The notes under the pieces: model-generated
What the model was told of the DNA's origin: nothing
Seen by the model: the letters and a program-made list of their open reading frames with translations, nothing else
The model's database searches: none
From: an uncultured Eubacteriales bacterium
Lineage (GTDB): Bacteria; Bacillota; Clostridia; Christensenellales; UBA1242
NCBI GenBank assembly: GCA_900551855.1
Contig: URXM01000001.1
Span: forward strand, 62,001 to 126,000
Direction: 5' to 3'
DNA: 64,000 nt
Part shown: positions 28,301 to 34,583 of the stretch, piece by piece
Layout: the number at the start of each line of letters is the position of its first letter
How positions within the stretch are numbered: position 1 is the stretch's first letter
Translations under genes and position numbers: made by a program

Positions 28301-28914
28301 GAAGCTGGTCATTGGCAGGAGAGATCTCATATAAAATTTCTTTTGAAGAAAATGGTGGATCTGAATGTGCAGACATAGTTTCTCCTGCTGGTGTGCAGAT
28401 AAGCTTGCCTACTTACAATGAAAATTTGGTTGTTAATGATGTTCAAAACGGCATTAAATATGTTTACAAATTTGATGGTTGGTATACAACTTCCACATTT
28501 GATTCTGATACAAAGTTTACTTCAAACATTATGCCTAGATCAAACACCATTCTTTATGCAAAATGGAATTTGATTGAAACTATTGAAACAAGATATTATA
28601 CTTTGAATTTCAATGTAAATGGTGGAAATGAAACATACAACAGCATTAGCGTTGCAGAAAATTCTGTGGTAGATCTGAATGGATATGTTCCAACTAAAAA
28701 CACATATTATGTTGATAAAGGTTACAACTGGGTTGGATCACACACAGGCAAATGGACATACGAAGTCACACGCTATACATTTGCAGGTTGGTACACCGAT
28801 ATTAGTTGCACTCAAAAGTTTAACGGAACAATGCCTAGCGGAGACCTTACTCTTTATGCAAAATGGGATGCAACGACAACAACTGAATATTATTACAATT
28901 GGGAAAGACCATAA
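22342..28914 (+). CDS. Giant envelope protein with many beta-rich repeats and C-terminal InlB-type repeats, 2190 aa
   Basis: A single membrane helix near residues 13-33 anchors the protein, with the rest outside. The body (residues 50-1950) is built of at least eight divergent units of about 150-280 aa. Each contains strand-rich sequence, a hallmark of the form N-x-(V/I/L)-Y-(V/L)-x-(I/V/F)-G-x-(L/M)-x-F-x-x-D, and then an amphipathic helix (examples: VYVDVENLKFSFDV near 330, NMLYLKIGELSFATDF near 903, VLYFAFGNMKFKFDV near 1066, VYIDINGLQVTADL near 1279). The end carries two Listeria-Bacteroides (InlB B-type) repeats with FDGWYTT and FAGWYTD followed by LYAKW. No LPXTG sorting signal is seen. 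AAGGAGG precedes ATG 22342. Function unknown; adhesion or lipid/polymer handling at the surface are both plausible. Confidence 0.85.
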   Translation: METPIRKHHNLLPKMFKVFTLYFVITLSVFFGYVQLFGDVKPNVITIPTEDAEAENDTLFGKFVENIANFENIDTDFNLSFANSDISLSAQGNVIVDTSTSNISLDVDFIYNQQHFDVQATYVNPNIYLSINESTYKFSTEGDFDLSGLIDFVSQNIEIDTSFLDEIESFLGIDFDNLDPNALLTKLKIEESQNDETQEITFVIGLGNVISAKLVCDNEFNIKSVSLKDALILGNSIKFSANVNKMNKDDVTVDYMENGSEIDMTGINLYTAYASNLFANDFVVANATVSVDRKEYLANVYIDSLDPLKVKIDTNIEGIDLSLAYCDETVYVDVENLKFSFDVKDYTTWADAINQILEKYTSNTISDFVEELLSKYVGIELGNVDTQQVLKDVLAGIFSNVELISDYLPSSTNLSENKFELMWNNGLNVSLESNEEYLSKVAVKYQNLSLNVDFEIAENGFDIVGEYYDLSNLLPLTSIIDQILGTKQFGGEVVADVNGNEYKANILVDFSDGILAKIQTDILGENISIYLNNNQILLCVGEIVVEGDINDLENYIARIDEIFGTDFVQKFKGDSNSFDIQNIVSELSKVLNELSIVEAENKVALIEYLTNKFYIAVENNNAILTLINEDFDIEMKLHSTSENIVLPNNTDSADDILSKIENVKNYVELKQYAFEFAVDFNNNNISGKAKIDLLNNIFDVTIDSIGGNALKVRYENNTTFVDYGTLKVKLATENVGEIFSIIQNIVAANGVEGKINISDLMTEIFGEDVSNLTLTDLLSMANVELAGSLNNLEFKAVLNSQKQVSVSGKIDFVENMIDAINVSLDGKVGIGLKVIPFELDEIAEESYYNITSVSTGEVVVSYKNGEEVVNIIANVEIDLTDKLYLHATATLFNEKIELTVLNNMLYLKIGELSFATDFNNAKELYDYVVELFNISLPEIDISTAFAKFDLNFANIFDIEGLSIACDGTVLSADYQANDKFGISFNLKDEQILDAITVPEEYEDLKSLLPKIKSLIDYVNNGIYEFDFSVSYNSLNFDGTFKYFENNFEISNMVVCGENVYIRMQDNVLYFAFGNMKFKFDVNSIGGSSVNIGELINQISSDTLGVELNLGVFEELLEIVRTYNVQDYLTKFVLDISGNANSIDLQLGNKKEYSISQILSARILFEQDKLKNVSVDLYGLLSAEIDVNYVENSTMTEFNPDDYKDYSENVVDGILDSFKVSDDAYAFSSDIAIRYSNNQFYGELVAMLVESENGIIGNYMPAVSLYTTSLDFSTYVYLIGKNVYIDINGLQVTADLSETTINEIISFVEQKFGLSLSGDAETLETATEMFKIVLPAIDSIYGSWISGDLGNGIQININSDLWYKENSRFYDIVLQAFVENVGDIIVPTEIVLGANIEDPNTTVYDDYSEYWLKNGDVVLENDATKDLNFAVYFNDITVGNYVQNLGETFVSDSGFDNIVAVKSNYGTSYLTEFNPYSTVLDAVGTIYDFALSYKYGVDITGTIASNDSLIEISRGDIYFEVGDIPEGQSNKFEFIEGKSLNVQAGLTIVNNGSPVSVDLMYESLKSNDIYFTYALSDTNKFRAKINDSNLEDIFKVVQKLLGSQDDSLQDSISKIDQILSSITNITKIIKEIKLSTDDSNQTILQIKLDIEGNGNVGVVRLVLGKDENNISKVDRISISNLSVSGNVIDLEIIVNDSRNDAFDYLAENPAEEHIDFSGANELINAVVNTSELNYYEIDGSLNINGNLIGIDINWNVPVNIKIKLDENRMPEVMAVIGEIPAVVGVNNDVPYEFGDTESGSGRMLYIYYKDGYVYFYRTEYVDIMFGASKRQYEKKLKVSIEEVLNDPLKYVQYGIGFTDSIISAIQASLDLAKGHTPNLGEVVKSFDAKDSQNFSVVLNMAEITNDPKLDTMTIGLSVVNNEATGYKNYIGKASLNMYMPLASVFDMTLSSDNLVLKDIGKELDFSQLYDYINSYTYNEGAQWQASNGSWSLAGEISYKISFEENGGSECADIVSPAGVQISLPTYNENLVVNDVQNGIKYVYKFDGWYTTSTFDSDTKFTSNIMPRSNTILYAKWNLIETIETRYYTLNFNVNGGNETYNSISVAENSVVDLNGYVPTKNTYYVDKGYNWVGSHTGKWTYEVTRYTFAGWYTDISCTQKFNGTMPSGDLTLYAKWDATTTTEYYYNWERP

Positions 28915-28915
28915 C

Positions 28916-28947
28916 AAAAAAGCTACTTAAATTAAGTAGCTTTTTTA
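28916..28947 (+). terminator. Terminator of the giant repeat-protein operon
   Basis: Near-perfect stem AAAAAAGCTACTTAA (28916-28930) / TTAAGTAGCTTTTTT (28932-28946). Confidence 0.85.
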
Positions 28948-28984
28948 TTTTTTAAACTTTTTGAAATTTTATAAATTGAACACA

Positions 28985-29009
28985 AAAAGAAAAAAGGCGT
29001 TAAGCCTTT
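28985..29009 (-). terminator. Terminator of hisS-metG
   Basis: Minus-strand AAAGGC / GCCTTT around the metG stop codon, followed by a T-rich tail. Confidence 0.7.
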
Positions 29010-30727
29010 AAATCTTTTATATCAAATGGAACAGACAATTCTTGTTTATATTTTTCAATTATATCATCATCCAAACGAGCAAAAAGTGGTTTTGGAGTGT
29101 TTACTTTGTGATCTTTTTTGATGTTTATCTTGCAAGCATCTTGCCACATATCTTCTGCATCTGGACGACCAGCAAAGTTCAATTGTTCTGACCAAATTTC
29201 AGCAGTTTTGTTTGGAATTATTGGACTTGCAACAATTGCAAGAGATTTTGCCATATTCAAGCAAAGATACAAAACTTTTTTAGCACTTTCCAAATCTCCA
29301 TTTTTGATCATTGTCCATGGAGCAGATTTTTCAAGATAAGTGTTTCCAATAGAAGCATATCTCATAATCTCTTTGTAAGCCATTCTAAATTCAGTTTTTG
29401 CAAAAAGATCTCCGATTTGATTTGGCAAAGTTTCAATGGCTTCAACCATTTCTTTGTCATTTTCATTGAGATTGTCTTTTACATCGTCAAAATCAATTTC
29501 AAGAGTGCCACCAAAATTTTTGTTGATCATATTTAATGTTCTGTTAAAGAAATTGCCATATTTCCCAACTAATTCGGCGTTTGTATTAAGTTTAAATCCT
29601 TCATAAGTGAAGTCACTGTCTTTGTTTTCTGGGAATATTGAAACCAAATAAGCACGAAGTGCATCAATATCAATGTCACTGTCCATCAAATTGTTGCAGA
29701 AGATACCAATTTTTTTAGATTTAGAAAACTTTTGACCTTCAAAGTTGAGGAAGTTGAAACCAACAACATTTTCTGCCAAATTATATTTTTTGCAAGCAAG
29801 TTCCATACTTGGGAAGAATATAGCGTGGAAGTCAATGTTGTCTTTTCCGATGAAGTTGTAAATTTTGCAGTCTTTGTTTTGCCATCTGTCTTTTACCATT
29901 TCATCTCCACCAAGTTCTTTGGTGATTGAAATGTAGCCAATAGGAGCATCAAACCAAACATAGAAAACTTTGTCTTCATAACCTTTCAAAGGAACTTTTA
30001 TTCCCCAAGGAATGTCTCTGGTGATGCAACGAGGTTGTAAGCCTTCTTTAAACCATTTGTTTGTCATGCTGTAAACATGTGGACGCCAAATATCTTTTTT
30101 ACTTTCTACCCATTTTTGAAGTTCTGGTTGAATTTTGTCCAAAGACACATAAATATGTTTAGTTGATTTTTTTGTGGCTTCCTTACCGCAAAAACTGCAT
30201 TTAGGAGCGATTAAATCATCAAGCTCGTATGTTTTTCCACATTGATCACATTGGTCTCCATAGGCCTTTTCATAGCCGCAATATGGGCAGGTGCCATACA
30301 CAAATCTGTCAGCCAAAGCAATCTTGTCATGTTCACAATAAAGCATTGTGCTTTCTTTTTCTGTTGTGTATCCGTTTTTGTAAATATCATTGAAGAAATC
30401 TATTGTTACTTCTTTGTGGGTTTCATTGTTTGTTCCACTGAAATAATCAAAACTTATGCAGAGTTTTTCAGCAATTTCTTTTATTTTTGAGTTCATTGTG
30501 TGGATGAAATCTTCTGGCTTCATTCCAACTTCTTTTGCAGAAATAAAACTTGCTGTTCCGTAATCATCAGTTCCGCTCACATAAACTACATCATTTCCAA
30601 ATGTTCTGTTATAACGAGCAAAAACATCCCCAGGAAGCCAACAGCCTACGACATGGCCAAGGTGAGGGAGCCCGTTTACATACAACAATGCAGATGTTAC
30701 TAAAATTTTTTCTTTTTTCTTTTCCAT
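29000..30727 (-). CDS. metG: Methionyl-tRNA synthetase (short form)
   Basis: Charges initiator and elongator tRNA-Met. The 575 aa contain the HIGH-type motif in LYVNGLPHLGHVVG (near residue 20), the zinc-binding connective peptide with two CxxC knuckle pairs (CPYCGY, CDQCGK, CSFCGK; residues 125-165), and the KMSKS-type KFSKSKKIG (near residue 330), followed by the anticodon-binding helical domain. The C-terminal EMAP/Trbp111-like tRNA-binding domain, present in many Firmicutes MetRS of about 640-660 aa, is absent. The start is ATG 30727, with AAAGGAAAAG upstream; an open frame to 30826 runs into hisS and is not used. It lies 40 bases after hisS and is probably co-transcribed. Confidence 0.96.
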   Translation of the reverse strand: MEKKKEKILVTSALLYVNGLPHLGHVVGCWLPGDVFARYNRTFGNDVVYVSGTDDYGTASFISAKEVGMKPEDFIHTMNSKIKEIAEKLCISFDYFSGTNNETHKEVTIDFFNDIYKNGYTTEKESTMLYCEHDKIALADRFVYGTCPYCGYEKAYGDQCDQCGKTYELDDLIAPKCSFCGKEATKKSTKHIYVSLDKIQPELQKWVESKKDIWRPHVYSMTNKWFKEGLQPRCITRDIPWGIKVPLKGYEDKVFYVWFDAPIGYISITKELGGDEMVKDRWQNKDCKIYNFIGKDNIDFHAIFFPSMELACKKYNLAENVVGFNFLNFEGQKFSKSKKIGIFCNNLMDSDIDIDALRAYLVSIFPENKDSDFTYEGFKLNTNAELVGKYGNFFNRTLNMINKNFGGTLEIDFDDVKDNLNENDKEMVEAIETLPNQIGDLFAKTEFRMAYKEIMRYASIGNTYLEKSAPWTMIKNGDLESAKKVLYLCLNMAKSLAIVASPIIPNKTAEIWSEQLNFAGRPDAEDMWQDACKINIKKDHKVNTPKPLFARLDDDIIEKYKQELSVPFDIKDLKA

Positions 30728-30767
30728 TTTTTCTTTTCCTTTTGAATATATTTGATTGTTATAAAAT

Positions 30768-32102
30768 TTATTGATTGTTTGCAGTGCACATTCGGTCATT
30801 TTTAATTTTTTCAACAATCTGTTCAATGGAAAGTTGAGATTGTTCAGATGTTGTCATATTTTTCAAAGTATATTTTTGATTTTTAACTTCATCTTCACCA
30901 ACAATCAAAACATACTTTATTTGTCTTTTGTTTGCTTCTTTCATTTTTGATTTGAAAGATTTGTTTTCATAAAGGCAGTCTGCTTTAACTCCGAGTTCTC
31001 TCAATTTGCTTGTCAATGAAAGTCCGTCTTCCAAAGTGTCGTCAAAAGTGATGATGGCACATTCAATTTCGTTTGTTTTTGACAAGTCAAAATAATTTTG
31101 CTTTGTTAAAATGTCAAACAAACGGGTGACACCAACGCTCATTCCAACGCCAGGCATCTTTTTTTCTGAGAAATAACTGCAAAGATTTTCAAATCTTCCA
31201 CCGCCACCAACTGCACCGAGACTTTTATCATTTTTGAAGAAGCCTTCAAAAACTGTGCCAGTGTAATAGTTGTGTCCTCTTATGATGGAAAGATTGTAAA
31301 CTACTGACTTAACTCCAAAGGCTTTTAAATGTTTGTCTGTTTCTACTAATTCTGAAACACCATCATTGAAAAGTTGATTTTGAGAAAAATTGTTTAAATT
31401 TTCTGTAATTGTTTCAATATTTCCAGTAGTTTTTGTCAATTTTATTATTTTTTCGCTTTCTGTTTCTGACAAACCGATTTCTTTAAGTTGAAGCATGGCT
31501 TCTTCAAGAGGAATTTTTGCAAGTTTGTCTAAGACAATCAAAATTTCGGTTGTTTTGTCTTCTTTGTTGATTTCTTGAATGTATCCAGCAATAATTTTTC
31601 TGTTTGATACTTCAATTTCAATATCCAAATTCAAAGCTTTGAAGCATTTGTCAAAAAGCGCAATGCATTCTGCGTCAGCAACAAGTGACAAAGTTTCATT
31701 TCCAATAATGTCGGCATCGCATTGATAGAATTCTCTAAAACGACCTTTTTGTGGGCGTTCGCCTCTATAAACTTTGCCTATTTGATATCTTTTGAAAGGA
31801 AATGACAATTCTTCTTTATGCATAGCAACAAAACGGGCGAGAGGAACGGTTAAGTCATATCTCATACACATATCTGTTGAGCCTTTTGTGAAACGATAAA
31901 TTTCTTTATCAGTATCGCCACCACTTTTTGCAAGCAATGTTTCGCTATATTCCAACACAGGCGTGTCTAAAGGAACAAAACAGTTGTTTTTGAAAACATC
32001 TTCTATTTTGTTTAGGAATTCTGAAAAAAGCATTTGTTGTTTTGGCATAAGTTCCCAAAAACCTTGAAGTTTTCTAGGAATTATCAGTTTTGAATTGCTC
32101 AT
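30768..32102 (-). CDS. hisS: Histidyl-tRNA synthetase
   Basis: Class II synthetase charging tRNA-His, whose gene is in this window. The 444 aa show the class II core: motif 1 region at FVPLDTPVLEYSETL, motif 2 in FRREFYQ-like FREFYQCDADIIG (near residue 122), the His-binding RGHNYYTGTVFEGF, and motif 3 in GGGGRFENL with SVGVTRLFDIL (near residues 305-330). The C-terminal 95 residues form the anticodon-binding domain. AAGGAG precedes ATG 32102 and a TTGACA promoter lies at 32137-32166. Order hisS-metG suggests a small synthetase operon; I see no T-box leader. Confidence 0.96.
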   Translation of the reverse strand: MSNSKLIIPRKLQGFWELMPKQQMLFSEFLNKIEDVFKNNCFVPLDTPVLEYSETLLAKSGGDTDKEIYRFTKGSTDMCMRYDLTVPLARFVAMHKEELSFPFKRYQIGKVYRGERPQKGRFREFYQCDADIIGNETLSLVADAECIALFDKCFKALNLDIEIEVSNRKIIAGYIQEINKEDKTTEILIVLDKLAKIPLEEAMLQLKEIGLSETESEKIIKLTKTTGNIETITENLNNFSQNQLFNDGVSELVETDKHLKAFGVKSVVYNLSIIRGHNYYTGTVFEGFFKNDKSLGAVGGGGRFENLCSYFSEKKMPGVGMSVGVTRLFDILTKQNYFDLSKTNEIECAIITFDDTLEDGLSLTSKLRELGVKADCLYENKSFKSKMKEANKRQIKYVLIVGEDEVKNQKYTLKNMTTSEQSQLSIEQIVEKIKNDRMCTANNQ

Positions 32103-32136
32103 TTATTCTCCTTAATTCATTTATTTTTTACAGATA

Positions 32137-32166
32137 ATTTTAATATAAAAATCTTTATATTGTCAA
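32137..32166 (-). promoter_or_regulatory. Promoter of hisS-metG
   Basis: Minus strand TTGACA (32161-32166), 18-base spacer, TAAAAT (32137-32142). It lies directly beside the DnaA-box cluster. Confidence 0.72.
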
Positions 32167-32194
32167 TAAAAATAGTCTTTCAAAGGCACAAAAG

Positions 32195-32497
32195 TTATGC
32201 ACCGACATTTTCCACTTATCCACAAATTTATAAATATACATAGCAATTTATGTTTATACAGATGGGGTAAAAGGGGTAAAAATTGAAGAAAACCACACAA
32301 GTTATCCACATTTCCACATTTTTGTGGACAATTCTTTCAAAAAACTGTTCTCAAACACGGAAATTGATAATATAATTGTGCAAAAAATTGAGTTTGAATA
32401 TAAATGAAATTTTTTATATTTTTGTATACTTTTTTGTAAATAAACAAGATTGTATAATTTTATAAATAATATTCATATTTTATGCATATTCATTCAT
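32195..32497. other. DnaA-box cluster with AT-rich flank in a 395-bp intergenic region
   Basis: The largest gap in the window, 32103-32497, holds no gene. It contains two perfect DnaA boxes TTATCCACA on the plus strand (32216-32224 and 32302-32310), a one-mismatch box TTGTCCACA on the minus strand (32323-32331) and weaker ones at 32195-32203 and 32208-32216. Between them is a tandem 9-bp repeat GGGGTAAAA (32264-32281). The part from 32340 to 32497 is very AT-rich. The pattern is that of an origin or a DnaA-controlled site. No dnaA or dnaN is nearby and gene strands do not switch here, so the origin reading is only a candidate. Confidence 0.5.
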
Positions 32498-34537
32498 TCA
32501 ATTTTTTGAAGTTTTTTTCATCAAAAATTTGCTTGGTGCTTTGTCGCTTAAGAAATACAACTTATGCAAAGCTCTTGTTGAAGCAACATAAAGCAAATTT
32601 CTGTCAAGTTCGTTGTGATAATTTTGATTGTTTGCAAAAGGTATGATGACACAGTCAAATTCAATTCCTTTTGCTTTTGCAGGGGTAGTAATGATTTTCT
32701 TTGATGAAATCTTTACATCATCCATAACTTTAAACTTCTTGATTTGAGCGCTTGCTTTTTGCAATTCTTTAATCTCTTCTTTAGATTTGCAAATGATTGC
32801 AACGCTTTGTTTTTTAAGTTTAGAATCACTTTCTCTTTTTTCCAAAATCTTTTCAATTGCTTTTGCACAATCTTTTGTTCTCAAGCATTCCACTTCTTCG
32901 CCTTGTCTGTTTACATTGTTTGCAATGTGTTTTCCAAGGATTTTTTGAGAGAAAACAGAAATTTGAAGGGTGCTTCTGTAAGATTTGTTCAAAAATGTGA
33001 TTTTAGATTTTGTCAATTTCATCAAATCTGTGAGATATTCTGGAGTCAATGTTCTGTCTATACTTTGATAAATATCTCCCAAATACAACTTTGAACACTT
33101 CCATATTTTGTCAAACAAATAGAAGTGGCAAGGGGTATAGTCTTGCATTTCATCGACAATTACATATTTTGCATCAAAATTGTTTTTAAGAGAGAAAAGA
33201 TTTTCTTTTATAAGCAGAACAGGGGCAATATCATATGCTCCAATGCTTTGCACTTCTTCAAGTTCTAGACTTCTTAAAAACAAATTGTAAATTCTAAGCA
33301 AGTCGGTTGTTATAAAGTTGTTATACAAAATTTTCTTTGCTCTTTTTACCAAATCATTATGTTTTGATTCTGGAATTTTAAATCTTTCTGCAAAATTTTC
33401 TGCAAGGACTTCAATTCTTTTATATACAGGCAAACTTTTCAACTTGTTGAAATATATGTCTTGTATATCTTGTTTTTCTATTACAACATCGCCAAATACA
33501 AATGTTTTTGGAATGAATAGATTGCAAATTTCATTGTTTAAGAAGTTTTTTAAGTCTTCCAAAAACTCAAAACTTGATTTGATGGCAATATTTTCAAAAT
33601 CTTTTTGATTTTGTTTGCTTATCACTCTTTCAAGCATGTCTTCTCTGTTTTCGAAGTCCATACCTAAAAGTCTTTTTGCCATATTAGCAAAAGTTGTTGT
33701 AAAAGTCCTTTCTTCGCCAAGGGCAGGCAAAACATCATTTATATAATCTGCAAACAGTTCTGAAGGGGACAACACAAAAATATCTTCACTTTTGAGTTGG
33801 TTTCTGTATTTATAAAGCAAGTAAGAAACTCTATGCATAGCGATAGATGTCTTTCCAGAACCAGCAACACCTTGAACTATTGTGTTTTTGAAATCATCAG
33901 CACGGATCAAAACATTTTGTTCTTTTTGAATTGTTGAAACAATTTCGTGCATTTTTGATGTTGCGTTTTGTGAAAGTTGTTCCATCAAGATGTCATCGTT
34001 GATGACCATGTTGCTGTCGATATAATATACTAAATTGCCTTTATCAATTTTGTATTGTCTTTTTAATGAAACATTTCCATATATCTCACCATCAGGGCAA
34101 GTATATGAAGTTTTGCCAATTTTATCGTCATAATATAGAGAACAAATATCTGCTCTCCAATCGTAGACCAAATTTACTTTGTCTGTATCTTGGATCATAC
34201 CCAAACCAATGTAATACTGATTTGGGTTTGATTCAGTTTCACTTTGGAAATCAAATCTTCCAAAATAAGGATTTTTCTTCTGTCTTTGCAATCTTGAAAT
34301 TTCTTTTTCAAGGCTTACATTTTGTTGTTCAAGATTCTCAATTTGAATGTTGATACCAGCAAGTTCATCATTTTCTTTTTTGATATCATAAAAATTTTCT
34401 GCAAAAAACTTTTTTTGATATTCAATATCATTCAAATTTTGCTTGTACTTTTTATTGTCCTTATCTTTAAGTTTGTCGATTTCTTTTAATGTTTTGTCAA
34501 GATAAGTTTTTTCTTGTTCGATTATTTTTTTGTCCAT
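32498..34537 (-). CDS. helD: HelD-like RNA polymerase recycling helicase / superfamily 1 helicase
   Basis: HelD uses ATP to free RNA polymerase from DNA and nucleic acids. The 679 aa start with the coiled-coil arm (residues 1-90), followed by the HelD-typical PYFGRFDF and LVYDWRADICSLYYDD blocks (residues 95-150). The SF1A helicase core follows, with Walker A GVAGSGKTSIAMHRVSYLL (near residue 219), Walker B VIVDEMQDYTPCHFYLF (near residue 455), a SYRST motif and the ASTRALHKLYFL motif near the end. It is shorter than Bacillus HelD (about 770 aa). GGAGAT precedes ATG 34537. It lies 46 bases after gyrA in the same direction, so it may be the last gene of the gyrase operon. Confidence 0.88.
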   Translation of the reverse strand: MDKKIIEQEKTYLDKTLKEIDKLKDKDNKKYKQNLNDIEYQKKFFAENFYDIKKENDELAGINIQIENLEQQNVSLEKEISRLQRQKKNPYFGRFDFQSETESNPNQYYIGLGMIQDTDKVNLVYDWRADICSLYYDDKIGKTSYTCPDGEIYGNVSLKRQYKIDKGNLVYYIDSNMVINDDILMEQLSQNATSKMHEIVSTIQKEQNVLIRADDFKNTIVQGVAGSGKTSIAMHRVSYLLYKYRNQLKSEDIFVLSPSELFADYINDVLPALGEERTFTTTFANMAKRLLGMDFENREDMLERVISKQNQKDFENIAIKSSFEFLEDLKNFLNNEICNLFIPKTFVFGDVVIEKQDIQDIYFNKLKSLPVYKRIEVLAENFAERFKIPESKHNDLVKRAKKILYNNFITTDLLRIYNLFLRSLELEEVQSIGAYDIAPVLLIKENLFSLKNNFDAKYVIVDEMQDYTPCHFYLFDKIWKCSKLYLGDIYQSIDRTLTPEYLTDLMKLTKSKITFLNKSYRSTLQISVFSQKILGKHIANNVNRQGEEVECLRTKDCAKAIEKILEKRESDSKLKKQSVAIICKSKEEIKELQKASAQIKKFKVMDDVKISSKKIITTPAKAKGIEFDCVIIPFANNQNYHNELDRNLLYVASTRALHKLYFLSDKAPSKFLMKKTSKN

Positions 34538-34583
34538 TGTATCTCCATTTTAAAAGGACTGATTTTGGTTTTATTTTGACAAA

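Noticed and set aside
32103..32160. T-box leader for hisS-metG
   Set aside because: No TGGNACCGCG-type antiterminator sequence or long leader is present; the promoter lies about 30 bases before the start.
32103..32497. Firm call of the chromosomal origin
   Set aside because: DnaA boxes alone do not prove an origin; no dnaA or dnaN lies nearby and gene orientation does not diverge at this point, so it is listed only as a candidate.
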